Shown one piece after another: positions 53,460 to 62,631 of a stretch of 64,000 nt of DNA (positions are counted from its first letter, which is position 1; each line of letters opens with the position of its first letter). A model generated the notes under the pieces. The model was not told where the DNA came from. It searched no databases and worked only from the letters and a program-made list of their open reading frames with translations. The stretch comes from JAAUTT01 sp963846585 (GTDB lineage Bacteria > Bacteroidota > Bacteroidia > Bacteroidales > JAAUTT01), in NCBI GenBank assembly GCA_963846585.1, contig CAWJWO010000003.1:62001-126000 (forward strand), given 5' to 3'. The position numbers were made by a program, and so were the translations under genes.

Positions 53460-53720
53460 ATGGCCGCATTAGATTATTACCGCCTCGAGTACAATGAAAA
53501 ACAAGGCGAATTTAAATATGATGCTTTTTCAAAGCGTAAAGAAAACCCCTTTGGCTGGGAAACAATAGCCATGGTGATTGCCCTGGATGATATTCATAAA
53601 TTTATTGAATTGGTACAAACAACCTATCCTCAAATAAACTCCGACCAGGCAGACAGTTATCCAAAGACAGATGTTATCAGAAAAATGTTCAATTCTTATG
53701 TCGGTATTAGTGAATTATAA
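53460..53720 (+). CDS. small soluble protein of unknown function
   Basis: This 86-residue protein (MAALDYYRLEYNEKQGEFKYDAF) has mixed alpha/beta prediction and a charged surface. It looks like a conserved small Bacteroidota protein, but I cannot assign a family. The ATG at 53460 follows an upstream region with TACGACTTATGACTTCCGAC-like words. The repeat block at 53724 begins just after its stop. Confidence 0.5.
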   Translation: MAALDYYRLEYNEKQGEFKYDAFSKRKENPFGWETIAMVIALDDIHKFIELVQTTYPQINSDQADSYPKTDVIRKMFNSYVGISEL

Positions 53721-53723
53721 AAA

Positions 53724-53889
53724 TAAGAATCAAGAGCCAGGAACCAAGAATCAAGACTTTATTATAGATTCTGGATTTAAGATTTTAATTGTCTTACTAA
53801 ATTGTAAATCTTAACTCTCAAATCTGGATTCTCAAATCTTAATTCTTTTATCTTTCATCTTTTATCTGCCTTCTGTCTTCTATCTGCCT
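53724..53889. repeat. GGAACCAAGA, CTTAAAT and TTTATC word repeats
   Basis: It starts 3 bp after a stop codon with AATCAAGAGCCAGGAACCAAG (reverse of the GGTTCTTGG family), goes on with TTCTGGATTTAAGATT and TCTTAACTCTCAAATCTGG words, and ends in TTTATCTTTCATCTTTTATC and GTCTTCTATCTGCC. It reaches the stop codon of the TMEM175-like gene. Confidence 0.75.
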
Positions 53890-53892
53890 AAT

Positions 53893-54534
53893 TTATTTTT
53901 CAGCAATGGATTTCCAAACTGGCAGTAAGATAGGTAAAATGTACAATATAGGTACTATAGTATACAATACAAGGCTCATTCTGCAACTGATAAAACTTAT
54001 TAAAATAGCTGACAGATAGGCTAAAGGAGCAAATATAGTCCTTATTTTCGCGTACCGGATAATCCATGTTGGCAATTCTTTATCGATTAACCTGAAATTA
54101 TATGTTGCATAACACCATTGAAGGTACATTGTAGTACCGATTGCTATCAGGTTTATTCCGTAAATTATTATGGCAACCTGATCATAATAATATTTGGCAA
54201 TCAGGGAAGCAGAAAAGGGGACGATTGAAACAAACATTAATAACATAATATTAAACCAGTGAAAAACATGATCCCCGTGTTTAATAAAATGAAATGCGGT
54301 GCGATGCCCCAACCAGTATACTCCCAATAAAACAAAACTGCCAAAAAAAGTAACCAGGTTCGGCCATATATTGATAACCGCATTTAATACTGACTTATCA
54401 ATCTTATCAGGTATTTTCAGATTTAATACCAATAAAGTCATGGCTATGCCAAACACTCCATCCTCCAGAGTTTCTATTCTAAATGTACTTAAAGTACTTA
54501 GGTAAGTATGGATATTTGATTTACTTTCTTCCAT
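53893..54534 (-). CDS. TMEM175-like (DUF1211) potassium channel
   Basis: The protein has 213 residues, with the start at 54534 (MEESKSNIHTYLS). The family hallmark in the first membrane helix is RIETLEDGVFGIAMTLLVLNL, followed by five more helices (VTFFGSFVLLGVYWLGH, HWFNIMLLMFVSIVPFSASL, and so on), six in total. Bacterial TMEM175 homologues form tetrameric K+ channels. An upstream in-frame extension to 54705 only translates a GTCTTCT repeat and is not part of the protein. It is monocistronic. Confidence 0.88.
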   Translation of the reverse strand: MEESKSNIHTYLSTLSTFRIETLEDGVFGIAMTLLVLNLKIPDKIDKSVLNAVINIWPNLVTFFGSFVLLGVYWLGHRTAFHFIKHGDHVFHWFNIMLLMFVSIVPFSASLIAKYYYDQVAIIIYGINLIAIGTTMYLQWCYATYNFRLIDKELPTWIIRYAKIRTIFAPLAYLSAILISFISCRMSLVLYTIVPILYILPILLPVWKSIAEK

Positions 54535-54579
54535 AAAATATCTTATTAAAATGTTTATGTATTTATTCGTTAATGCCTT

Positions 54580-54704
<125 letters not shown>

Positions 54705-54706
<2 letters not shown>

Positions 54707-55478
54707 ACTTTTTCCTTTTCCCGAATCCCTTTTCTTCCAGTTCATCTGTAACTTTAATCTCAAACTCGGGAAAAAGCCTTTCCCCAATGGGATTTAGCAG
54801 TTCCTTACTGTTGTTCTTTGGATTTTTAATATCCGTTGAGATTGGATAAGCATTCATAAGATGTGCAGGATAAGGACGCAGTAACCCGGTTATATTACCT
54901 AAATCAGTATTTGTATCCAGCCATGCATGATAATTCTCTTCCGCCAGTATAACAGGCATCCGCTGGTGGGGAAGTCTTTGAAGTATTTCGTTTGCAGTTG
55001 TTGTTATAATACTAAAGGAATTTACAGGTACATCTCTTTCCGGATGATTCCATGTATCCCATATACCTGCAAAGGCAAACGGATGCTTTTTTAAATATAT
55101 AAGATATGGCTTGTTTAACCCGTCGTTGGTTGTACCTTCAATAAAGGCACTTGCAACTACTAAACATCTTTGTGAACGAATAGGCTTACGGAACGAAGGT
55201 TTTAAGATAATTCCCTTTGAGCCGGAGTAGCCGGTATTGTTATCCTTATTATAATCTCCTTCGGCACGGGCATTGAATAAATACATTTGTTTTTTTGCCC
55301 AGTATGGGGTCAACCCAAATTGAAATAATTGCAATTGAGATTGATTTTCTCCGGTTATAACAAGTGCATTTTTACCAGGAGAAATATTATAGTCAGGTTG
55401 AAAATTTCCATCGAACCGGACATTAAATTCCTTTTTTATAACCTCAATTTTATCGACTAAAATGAATCTTCCGCACAT
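54705..55478 (-). CDS. SRAP (YedK/HMCES) abasic-site DNA-protein crosslink enzyme
   Basis: This 257-residue protein begins MCGRF with the invariant Cys2 that forms a thiazolidine with abasic sites. Other conserved parts are YNISPGKNALVI, FGLTPYWAKK, NARAEGD, RCLVVASAFIEGT (where the family has GFYEW) and LPHQRMPVIL with the active-site histidine. It protects single-stranded abasic DNA at forks. The EW in the FYEW motif is partly changed. It is transcribed alone; a GTTAGTTG repeat begins just upstream of its start. Confidence 0.88.
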
Positions 55479-55488
55479 ATCAATATAG

Positions 55489-55876
55489 GTGTTAGTTGTT
55501 TGTTGTTTGTTGATAGTTGATAGTTGATAGTTGTTAGTTGTTAGTTGTTAGTTGTTAGTTGTTAGTTGCTGGTTGTTAGTATAATTATTACAATTAAACA
55601 AATAATAATAAATTAAGGACAAAAAATTATGGTATAAATTTTGATAAATACATGTTAACTTTAATAGGTTTAATTTAATCATAAAACAAATTGTTTTATA
55701 ATAATTTAAGTTAAAATTTGATTAAGCAATACACCTCTGGAATTATAAAGATAATTCCTTAATATCAAGAATTTAACTTCATTTTAATTTGAACAGTTTT
55801 TTTTTATTAAAAAACATTATTAAGTTTGTAAATAATATAACCCGGAATTAATATTTAAAACCAATAACCACGTAAA
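55489..55876. repeat. GTTAGTT tandem repeat and AT-rich leader
   Basis: The 398-bp gap starts with GTTAGTTGTTTGTTGTTTG and GATAGTTGATAGTTGATAG, then six copies of TTGTTAG (7-bp unit) and TTGCTGGTTGTTAG, up to 55580. The remaining 296 bp are AT-rich and gene-free and should carry the promoter of the TPR lipoprotein gene. Confidence 0.8.
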
Positions 55877-57592
55877 ATGAAAAAAAATAAATTAGCATTG
55901 TACGCAGTAACCTTGGCAACAGTTGTTCTTAGCAGTTGCGGAGGCTTAAACAAGATGAAGGATACATCCAAAACAGTTGGATATACCTTGACACCAAGTC
56001 CTCTTGAAGTTAAAGGAGGTGAAGTTGAAGTTAATGTTCAGGGAACTTTCCCGGCCAAATTTTTTAACACTAAAGCAGTAATTACAGCAACCCCTGTGTT
56101 AAAATTTAAGGGTGGCGAAATTGCTCTAAAATCAGTGACTGTGCAGGGAGAAGATGTTAAGGCCAATGATAAGGTCATAAAATATAAGGAAGGTGGAAGC
56201 TTTTCCTATTCTGATAAAATCCCTTACAAAAAAGATTATGAATCATCTGTGCTTGAAGTCCGTGCTAAAGCAACTTTAAAAAAGGATAATGCTGATTTCC
56301 CAGCTGTTAAAATTGGTGATGGAGTAATAGCAACTGAATTGCTTGTTGTAAAAGACCCCCGGCCAATTCTTGCAAGTAATCAATATATCCGTCAAACTAC
56401 TGAAAAACTCGGAACTGAAATCAAGTATCTTATTAACCAATCAGTTGTTAGACCATCTGAAATTAAAAAAGAAGATATCGTTAAATTTGACGAAGCATTA
56501 AAAGCGATTGATGCCGATCCTAAAAAAGAAATTTCAGGCGTACAGCTTTCTGCTTATGCATCGCCCGATGGCCCTATGAAATTAAATGAAAAACTTTCAG
56601 TTGACAGAAAAGAAAGTGCCAATAAATATTTTACAACTACTTTCAAAAAGGAAAAATTAGCCAAAGTTAAGGACGATCTGTTTACATATTTAACTACTGC
56701 TGAAGACTGGGATGGTTTTAAAACCCTGGTTGAAAGTTCAAATATTAAAGATAAAGAATTGATTCTTCGTGTTCTTTCGATGTATTCAGATCCGGAAGTA
56801 CGTGAAAAAGAAATTAAAAATATTTCTGCTGCTTTTGAAGAATTAAAAGTTAAGGTTCTTCCTGAATTAAGAAGATCTAAACTTAATGTAAATGTAACTG
56901 TTAATGGTAAATCGGATCAGGAACTTCTTGCATTGGCCCAAACAAAACCTGATTCATTAAATTTGGATGAAGCATTGTTTATTGCAGGCACTATTGATGA
57001 TTTGAATTCAAAATTAGCTGTTTATCAAGCTGCTGCAAAGAAATATCCAGGTGATTTTAAAGCTATAAATAATTGTGGGTTTGTACTTTTGAAACTTAAT
57101 CGTGTAAGTGAAGCCAAAACTGCTTTTGAAGCTGCAAAAGCTATTGAAAACAACAGTATAATTAAAAATAACCTTGGTGCAATTGCTTTAATTGAAGGTG
57201 ATGTTGATAAGGCTCAGGAACTATTTACATCTGCTCTGGGTGCAGGGGATGTTGTAAATTATAACCTTGGAATAATCAATATTATTAAAGGTAAATACAC
57301 CGAAGCAATTAACTATTTTGGCAATACATTCGAAATTAATACAGCCTTGGCAAAACTTCTTAATAAAGCCAATGATCAGGCTCTTTCTACATTGAATGGC
57401 GTAAAAAGTGAAGATGCAATAGTTTATTATCTTAGAGCTATTGTTGGAGCCAGAACCCAAAATACTGATTTACTTTTCACAAACCTTCGTACAGCTGCAG
57501 GAAAAAGTGCTGATTTAAAAGCTAACGCTGCTATAGACCTGGAATTTGCAAAGTATTTTCAGGATGCAACCTTTAAATCCATAGTTCAATAA
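55877..57592 (+). CDS. lipoprotein with OmpA-like and TPR regions
   Basis: The protein has 571 residues. The lipobox is LSSC (MKKNKLALYAVTLATVVLSSC). A beta-rich N-terminal domain (about 30-170) is followed by a region with SAYASPDGPMKLNEKLSVDRKESANKY, resembling the OmpA-type peptidoglycan-binding pattern of Bacteroidota lipoproteins, and by at least three TPR-like repeats (AINNCGFVLLKLNRVSEAKT, IKNNLGAIALIEGDVDKAQEL, VNYNLGIINIIKGKYTEAINY). It is probably anchored to the outer membrane facing the periplasm. A strong terminator follows. Its exact role is unknown. Confidence 0.75.
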   Translation: MKKNKLALYAVTLATVVLSSCGGLNKMKDTSKTVGYTLTPSPLEVKGGEVEVNVQGTFPAKFFNTKAVITATPVLKFKGGEIALKSVTVQGEDVKANDKVIKYKEGGSFSYSDKIPYKKDYESSVLEVRAKATLKKDNADFPAVKIGDGVIATELLVVKDPRPILASNQYIRQTTEKLGTEIKYLINQSVVRPSEIKKEDIVKFDEALKAIDADPKKEISGVQLSAYASPDGPMKLNEKLSVDRKESANKYFTTTFKKEKLAKVKDDLFTYLTTAEDWDGFKTLVESSNIKDKELILRVLSMYSDPEVREKEIKNISAAFEELKVKVLPELRRSKLNVNVTVNGKSDQELLALAQTKPDSLNLDEALFIAGTIDDLNSKLAVYQAAAKKYPGDFKAINNCGFVLLKLNRVSEAKTAFEAAKAIENNSIIKNNLGAIALIEGDVDKAQELFTSALGAGDVVNYNLGIINIIKGKYTEAINYFGNTFEINTALAKLLNKANDQALSTLNGVKSEDAIVYYLRAIVGARTQNTDLLFTNLRTAAGKSADLKANAAIDLEFAKYFQDATFKSIVQ

Positions 57593-57620
57593 TGTAATAA
57601 AAACTATATTTTGCATTAAT

Positions 57621-57649
57621 AAGGCGATCTCCAAAAGGTCGCCTTTTTT
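57621..57649 (+). terminator. intrinsic terminator after the TPR lipoprotein gene
   Basis: AAGGCGATC, then loop TCCAAAA, then GGTCGCC and TTTTTT: a 7-bp stem with one G-T pair and a T run, 29 bp after the stop codon. Confidence 0.85.
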
Positions 57650-57750
57650 ATTTACAATTCCCGTTATGTGGATTTTTTCTACACGTAGTTATTACGAAAA
57701 TGAAAAATGATATTATAGAATAAAGGAAATTACAAAAATTGTAAAATAAT

Positions 57751-57812
57751 ACTTGCAACCTGCAACCTGCAACCTAACAACTAACAACCAGCAACTAACA
57801 ACCAACAACTAA
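57751..57812. repeat. GCAACCT and AACTAACAACCA word repeats
   Basis: TTGCAACCTGCAACCTGCAA is followed by CCTAACAACTAACAACC and AGCAACTAACAACCAACAAC. These are the reverse-orientation relatives of GTTAGTTGTTAG. It lies between the terminator and the next lipoprotein gene. Confidence 0.8.
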
Positions 57813-57869
57813 TTACCAATCTGGCATAAAATTGGATATGATAATTATTACATTAAATTCTATTCAATT

Positions 57870-58742
57870 ATGAAAACAATTAATTATTTTATAATCGTAA
57901 TACTTGCGATGGTTGCATTCGGTTGCAACCAAAAAGAAAAACAAGAGATAGCAAGACTAAATCTTGAAAATCAATCCCTTGTTAAAGCCGCTCAATTAAA
58001 GGATTCATCCGTAAACAGCATTATGATAAGCCTTAACGATATTGAAAGCAATTTATCTGAGATTAAATCAAAAGAAGCAGTAATTGCAGTTAAATCAAAC
58101 AATAATCAGGAAATGACACCTGATGTAAGGGCCAGGATTAATGATGATATTAAATCAATAAATGTGCTTATAACCAAAAACAAAATAGAAATTGGTTGGT
58201 TGCGTAAGCAAATGAAAGATTCGAACCTTAAAATTGATGAATTGAATAAGATGATTGATGCATTAAATGTTCAGATCGTTGAAAGAGATAAACAAATTGC
58301 TTCTTTAAAAGAAGATCTTTCAAAAATGAATTTTTCTATTGCCAGCCTAAATGCTTCCCTTGATACTGTAAAAGCTGAAAAAACACAATTGCAGTCAACT
58401 ATCCAGGATAAAACAAATACATTAAATACAGCCTGGTATATTACAGGTAACCAAAAGCAATTGCTTGCCGATAATATAATTTCAAAAGAAGGTGGAATTA
58501 TTGGTATAAATTCTACTACTGTATTGAAATCCGACTTTAATAATTCCAAATTTAGCAGGATAGATATTACTCAGTTAAAAAATATCAATATTAACAGCAA
58601 AAAAGCTAAATTAGTTACATCACATCCGGCAGATTCTTATCAGCTAAATCCGGATAAGGATGGTTTAATAGAAAAACTTGAAATTACAAACCCGGATAAA
58701 TTCTGGAGTACTTCCAAGTACCTCGTAGTTTTAGTAAATTAG
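57870..58742 (+). CDS. coiled-coil lipoprotein
   Basis: This 290-residue protein has the lipobox MVAFGC (MKTINYFIIVILAMVAFGC). A long coiled coil (about residues 25-185; IARLNLENQSLVKAAQLKDSS, MIDALNVQIVERDKQIASLK) is followed by a small beta-rich C-terminal domain (IIGINSTTVLKSDFNNSKF, ADSYQLNPDKDG). It is likely periplasmic and anchored to a membrane. The family is common in Bacteroidota but its function is not known to me. A terminator follows 47 bp after the stop. Confidence 0.7.
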   Translation: MKTINYFIIVILAMVAFGCNQKEKQEIARLNLENQSLVKAAQLKDSSVNSIMISLNDIESNLSEIKSKEAVIAVKSNNNQEMTPDVRARINDDIKSINVLITKNKIEIGWLRKQMKDSNLKIDELNKMIDALNVQIVERDKQIASLKEDLSKMNFSIASLNASLDTVKAEKTQLQSTIQDKTNTLNTAWYITGNQKQLLADNIISKEGGIIGINSTTVLKSDFNNSKFSRIDITQLKNININSKKAKLVTSHPADSYQLNPDKDGLIEKLEITNPDKFWSTSKYLVVLVN

Positions 58743-58788
58743 TGTTAGTCAGGAAATTCAGGTAACAATTTATCTGCTTTATACTCTT

Positions 58789-58823
58789 AAACGGGGACAT
58801 TTTATTTGTCTCCGTTTTTTTTT
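58789..58823 (+). terminator. intrinsic terminator after the coiled-coil lipoprotein gene
   Basis: ACGGGGACA and TGTCTCCGT form a 9-bp stem (one G-T pair) with loop TTTTATT, followed by nine T residues. Confidence 0.9.
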
Positions 58824-58850
58824 GTAATTTGTGCGAAATCAGAAATGTCA

Positions 58851-59099
58851 TGGTTCCTGAGCGAAGTCGAAGGATGGTTCCTGAGCGAAGTCGAAGGATG
58901 GTTCCTGAGCGAAGTCGAAGGATGGTTCCTGAGCGAAGTCGAAGGATGGTTCCTGAGCGAAGTCGAAGGATGGTTCCTGAGCGAAGTCGAAGGATGGTTC
59001 CTGAGCGAAGTCGAAGGATGGTTCCTGAGCGAAGTCGAAGGATGGTTCCTGAGCGAAGTCGAAGGATGGTTCCTGAGCGAAGTCGAAGGATGGTTCCTG
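58851..59099. repeat. ten exact 24-bp tandem repeats with CCTGAGCGAAGTCGAAGG core
   Basis: Ten full copies start at 58851 and every 24 bp to 59067, plus a partial copy at 59091 that runs into GGTTC words. Each unit is TGGTTC, then CTGAGCGAAGTCGAAGGA. I see no base difference between the full copies. Because 24 is divisible by 3, several frames stay open on both strands (ORF-like stretches over 58684-59239), but these are not genes. It lies 40 bp upstream of the histidine kinase gene, after a terminator, thus in its promoter or leader region. Confidence 0.95.
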
Positions 59100-59138
59100 G
59101 TTCTATTAGAATATTAACCAATTTAAACTTCTTTATAC

Positions 59139-61661
59139 ATGTCAAAAAAGCAGGGTCTTTTTTTGTTAAAACAAAAGATTACACTGAGTTATTTTATACT
59201 GGTTCTGGTAGCTTTGATAGCCGGAAGTTTCCTATATAAGGGTATACACAATTTACTTTCAGTAGAACGATTAGGATCCACACCAAATCAAAAGCTTTAC
59301 GTCACCAATGAACTATTAACATTAATTTACGATGCTGAATCCGATGCACGTAGTTATTATCTGTTTCGTAATAAAAAAGATTTTGATAACTACATAATTA
59401 AACTGAACGAAATAAAAAATTATATCAATTTATGCTTTACACTTTGTAACGATAACTATCAGCAATTAAAATCATTGCAAAGCATTAGAGAGCTATCCGC
59501 TAAACAACACGATGTTATTCAAAAGCTTATGGCTATTGACCATAAAAATCAACAGGATTTAAATTATCAAAGAGCCCTTGACGAAATTTATATACAGGCA
59601 TATGAAATAATGCCACCAACTCAGTTAATAATTAAAAATACAATTATCCGGCACGATTCAATTTATCAACCTAAGTTAAAAAGCAATTTTTTTGGAAGAT
59701 TTAAAAACCTTTTTTCAAATTCAAATACAAATCCTGATAAGGATAATAATATTCAGGAAGAAAAAGTTATTACATTCGATACTGTGTTGCAATCAAGGCC
59801 TCTTCCGGACAGTGTCGTTAAAATAATGAAATCATCTCTTGATAAATTAAAAATGAGGGATAATTATTTGGAATCAGAAGTAATATCTACCGAAACTCAG
59901 CTTTTGCATAGTGATAGGATTATACTTAACAAAATAAGGGAAATAGTATCGTCACTGGAAAATGAAGAACTTAAAATCACAACCGGAAGCATCAGCCAAT
60001 CCAAAGAGATAATAAAGGAAACAGCAAAATATATTATTTGGCTTGCAGCTATTTCGTTTGTGCTGATTATAATATTTTTAATTTTGATTTATCGTGATAT
60101 TACAAAAAACAGGCACTACAATCAAATGCTTGAAACTGCCAAAAAAAATTCTGACGAACTTGTCCATGTTAAAGAACAGTTTGTGGCTATGATGAGTCAC
60201 GAAATAAGGACTCCTTTAAGTTCAATTATAGGCTTTTCAGAGCAATTGGATAAGTCAGAACTTACTGAAAAGCAAAAGCAATACCTTGGCAGTATCCGGA
60301 TGTCATCAGATTTTTTATTAAGCATAGTTAATGACACGCTTTATTTACTAAAGATTAACGCCGGTAAAATCAGGCTCGATAATGTAAGGTTTAACCCGGC
60401 GGATATTATCAGAGATGTTTATAAAAATTTCTTATTATCAGCCCGGAATAAACATATTGAATTAATTTTTGAATGTGATCCGGTTCTTGAACAGGATGTT
60501 TACGGCGATCCTCTTAGATTCAGGCAAGTATTGATAAACCTGGCAGGTAATGCTATTAAATTTACCGACCAGGGTACCGTTAAAATAAAAGCAATATCCT
60601 TGGGTCAAGAACAGGATAAATTGAAAATCAGAATAAGTTTTAGCGATACCGGAATTGGGATACCCAAAGAAAAGCAATCCTTAATATTTGAAGAATTTGT
60701 CCAGTCTGACGGTAGCGTAACAAGAAAATACGGAGGTTCAGGCCTGGGATTAGCTATAGCTAATAAAATAGTTCAAATGTCAGGTGGGAATATTACCGTA
60801 GATAGTACTCCCGGAGTCGGGAGTGAATTTATTGTTTCACTCGATTTTTTAATTGCAGCAAAACCCAATGAATTAAGTAACCTTAAAAATATTTTAAAAC
60901 ATAAAAAAATATTAGTGGTGGACGATGATGAGACTTTATTGTTACTTATTTCATCTATGCTTTCTGATTTAGAAATAACATCCGATACTGCCATAAATGG
61001 AAAAGAGGCACTGAATAAATTAACTTCTAACAGGTACGATCTTATTTTTACTGATTTAAATATGCCGGAAATGAACGGTCTTGAGTTAATGAAAAAAATT
61101 AAAATTATTGATCCAATTGTACCAATTGTATGTATTACAGCCAATTCTACAATTAATGATAAAAATCAAAACTCAAATACTATAAACTATTTGTATAAGC
61201 CATTTAAAGAAGTTGATTTTATAAATAAAATTACAAGCGTTTTGTCTCCCCAATATGAAAAATTAATTTATCCTGATACAACAAATGGTAATATAAGCCC
61301 ACATCCTGAAGAATTAGAAAAAAAACCTTATATACTGGATGAAATTATTGAGTTTGTAGGTAACGAACCCGAAGAAATAAAAAAAATAGTTAAATCATTT
61401 GTTGCCAATTCTTTGATTACTATTAATGAAATTCAGGAATTATTGCCATCAGGCAATTTTGAAGTCATCGCAGGTAAAGCTCATAAACTGATACCATTGT
61501 TTAAACAATTTCATCTCTTTCAGGTTGTAACAAACCTTGAACTGCTTGAACGCTATCGGGAACTAAATTTAACAGATAATAATCTGGCAGATATCACAAA
61601 GACAGTAATTTATGATTCTCAGAAAATAGTGCGTATAATGGAATATGATTTACTATCGTAA
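59139..61661 (+). CDS. hybrid sensor histidine kinase with receiver and HPt domains
   Basis: The protein has 840 residues. Membrane helix 1 (about 12-33) and helix 2 (about 290-312) enclose a 255-residue periplasmic sensor. A HisKA domain has phospho-accepting H354 (MMSHEIRTPLSSIIGF). The HATPase has N (NLAGNAIKF), G1 (FSDTGIGIP), F and G2 (KYGGSGLGLAI) boxes. The receiver has D639 (LIFTDLNMPEMNG), and a C-terminal HPt domain has H782 (GKAHKLIPLF). The complete phosphorelay chain suggests a downstream response regulator elsewhere. A 24-bp repeat array fills its 5' region. Confidence 0.92.
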   Translation: MSKKQGLFLLKQKITLSYFILVLVALIAGSFLYKGIHNLLSVERLGSTPNQKLYVTNELLTLIYDAESDARSYYLFRNKKDFDNYIIKLNEIKNYINLCFTLCNDNYQQLKSLQSIRELSAKQHDVIQKLMAIDHKNQQDLNYQRALDEIYIQAYEIMPPTQLIIKNTIIRHDSIYQPKLKSNFFGRFKNLFSNSNTNPDKDNNIQEEKVITFDTVLQSRPLPDSVVKIMKSSLDKLKMRDNYLESEVISTETQLLHSDRIILNKIREIVSSLENEELKITTGSISQSKEIIKETAKYIIWLAAISFVLIIIFLILIYRDITKNRHYNQMLETAKKNSDELVHVKEQFVAMMSHEIRTPLSSIIGFSEQLDKSELTEKQKQYLGSIRMSSDFLLSIVNDTLYLLKINAGKIRLDNVRFNPADIIRDVYKNFLLSARNKHIELIFECDPVLEQDVYGDPLRFRQVLINLAGNAIKFTDQGTVKIKAISLGQEQDKLKIRISFSDTGIGIPKEKQSLIFEEFVQSDGSVTRKYGGSGLGLAIANKIVQMSGGNITVDSTPGVGSEFIVSLDFLIAAKPNELSNLKNILKHKKILVVDDDETLLLLISSMLSDLEITSDTAINGKEALNKLTSNRYDLIFTDLNMPEMNGLELMKKIKIIDPIVPIVCITANSTINDKNQNSNTINYLYKPFKEVDFINKITSVLSPQYEKLIYPDTTNGNISPHPEELEKKPYILDEIIEFVGNEPEEIKKIVKSFVANSLITINEIQELLPSGNFEVIAGKAHKLIPLFKQFHLFQVVTNLELLERYRELNLTDNNLADITKTVIYDSQKIVRIMEYDLLS

Positions 61662-61800
61662 TAGTTGTTAGTTGTTAGTTGTTAGTTGTTAGCTGTTGGT
61701 TACTGATTGTTGGATAAAAGTAATGAAGTGATGAGGTAATTAATGATATAAATTATTTTATAAACCTTATAAACCTTATAAAATCATTTTCACATTTTCA
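61662..61800. repeat. GTTAGTT, ATAAACCTT and TTTCAAATT word repeats
   Basis: TAGTTGTTAGTTGTTAGTTG starts at the first base after the kinase stop codon. After a gap come TTATAAACCTTATAAACCTT (61754-61780) and CACATTTTCAAATTATC (61789-61806), the latter also seen at 38508. Promoter elements for the DUF4294 gene should lie within or just after it. Confidence 0.75.
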
Positions 61801-61841
61801 AATTATCTTGGTTTTATTTTACATTTTTATATTATAATTCA

Positions 61842-62438
61842 ATGTCAAAGTTGTTTTTTATTGTTATAATATATTATTTTTCAATTGCTGTATCTAATGG
61901 CCAGAATAATCAGGACTCCTTATCAGGACATAAGCTGCACTATGAAGTAGTAAATGGAGATACTGTAGCCATTGCCGATTTTGAAAATGTTATTTTATAT
62001 CCTCCCCCGGTATTTAAAAGTAAAAAAGATGAAATGAAATACTGGCGCCTGATTTACAACCTGAAAATAGTTTATCCCTATGCAAAAGTGGCTGGAAATA
62101 AATTTAAAGAGATGAATCAACATTTCCTGACATTAAAAACAGAACATGAACGAAAGATATATACAAAACAAGTTGAAAAAGATATAAGGAAACAATTTGA
62201 AGCTCAACTGGTAGATTTAACCATTACTCAGGGCAGGCTGTTAATAAAACTTATTCACCGCGAAACTGGCAAGACATCATACGACCTGCTGAAAGAATTC
62301 AGGGGAGATTTTTCCGCCGTTTTTTGGCAAACAATGGCCCGGTTATTCGGCTCCAATCTTAAAACTACTTATGACCCAACCGGCGCCGATAAACAAATTG
62401 AAGATATACTGAATGCTATTGATGCCGGAAACTTATAG
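61842..62438 (+). CDS. DUF4294 family exported protein
   Basis: This 198-residue protein has a signal peptide (MSKLFFIVIIYYFSIAVSNGQ). The DUF4294 pattern is clear: ADFENVILYPPPVFKSKKDE, KIVYPYAKVAGNKFKEMN, LTITQGRLLIKLIHRETGK and FWQTMARLFGSNLKTTYDP. The family is restricted mainly to Bacteroidota, is probably periplasmic, and has no known activity. The stop TAG is the first word of a TAGTGC repeat. Confidence 0.87.
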   Translation: MSKLFFIVIIYYFSIAVSNGQNNQDSLSGHKLHYEVVNGDTVAIADFENVILYPPPVFKSKKDEMKYWRLIYNLKIVYPYAKVAGNKFKEMNQHFLTLKTEHERKIYTKQVEKDIRKQFEAQLVDLTITQGRLLIKLIHRETGKTSYDLLKEFRGDFSAVFWQTMARLFGSNLKTTYDPTGADKQIEDILNAIDAGNL

Positions 62439-62631
62439 TGCTTAGTACATAGTGCTCAGTAATTACATTAATACGTAACTTATTAGTTAATAGAGCCAGG
62501 AACCAAGAACCAGGAACCAAGACTTAAAACAGTAAAAATAATTTATTTTTAAAATACAATACCTGATTAAGAGCCTAAGCACTATGCTCTATGCACTAAG
62601 CACTTTAAGCATTAAGCACTAAACACTATTC
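62439..62631. repeat. TAGTGCTTAG, GGAACCAAGA and GCACTAAGCACT word repeats
   Basis: TGCTTAGTACATAGTGCTCAG follows the DUF4294 stop. AGCCAGGAACCAAGAACCAGG (from 62494) comes next, then CTAAGCACTATGCTCTATGC and ACTAAGCACTTTAAGCATTA up to the stop of the next gene. It fills the gap between two convergent genes. Confidence 0.8.

Noticed and set aside
58684..59239. Long open frames on both strands with EVEGWFLS or RSGTILRL repeats
   Set aside because: They arise because the 24-bp repeat unit is divisible by three; there is no start signal, family or codon pattern.
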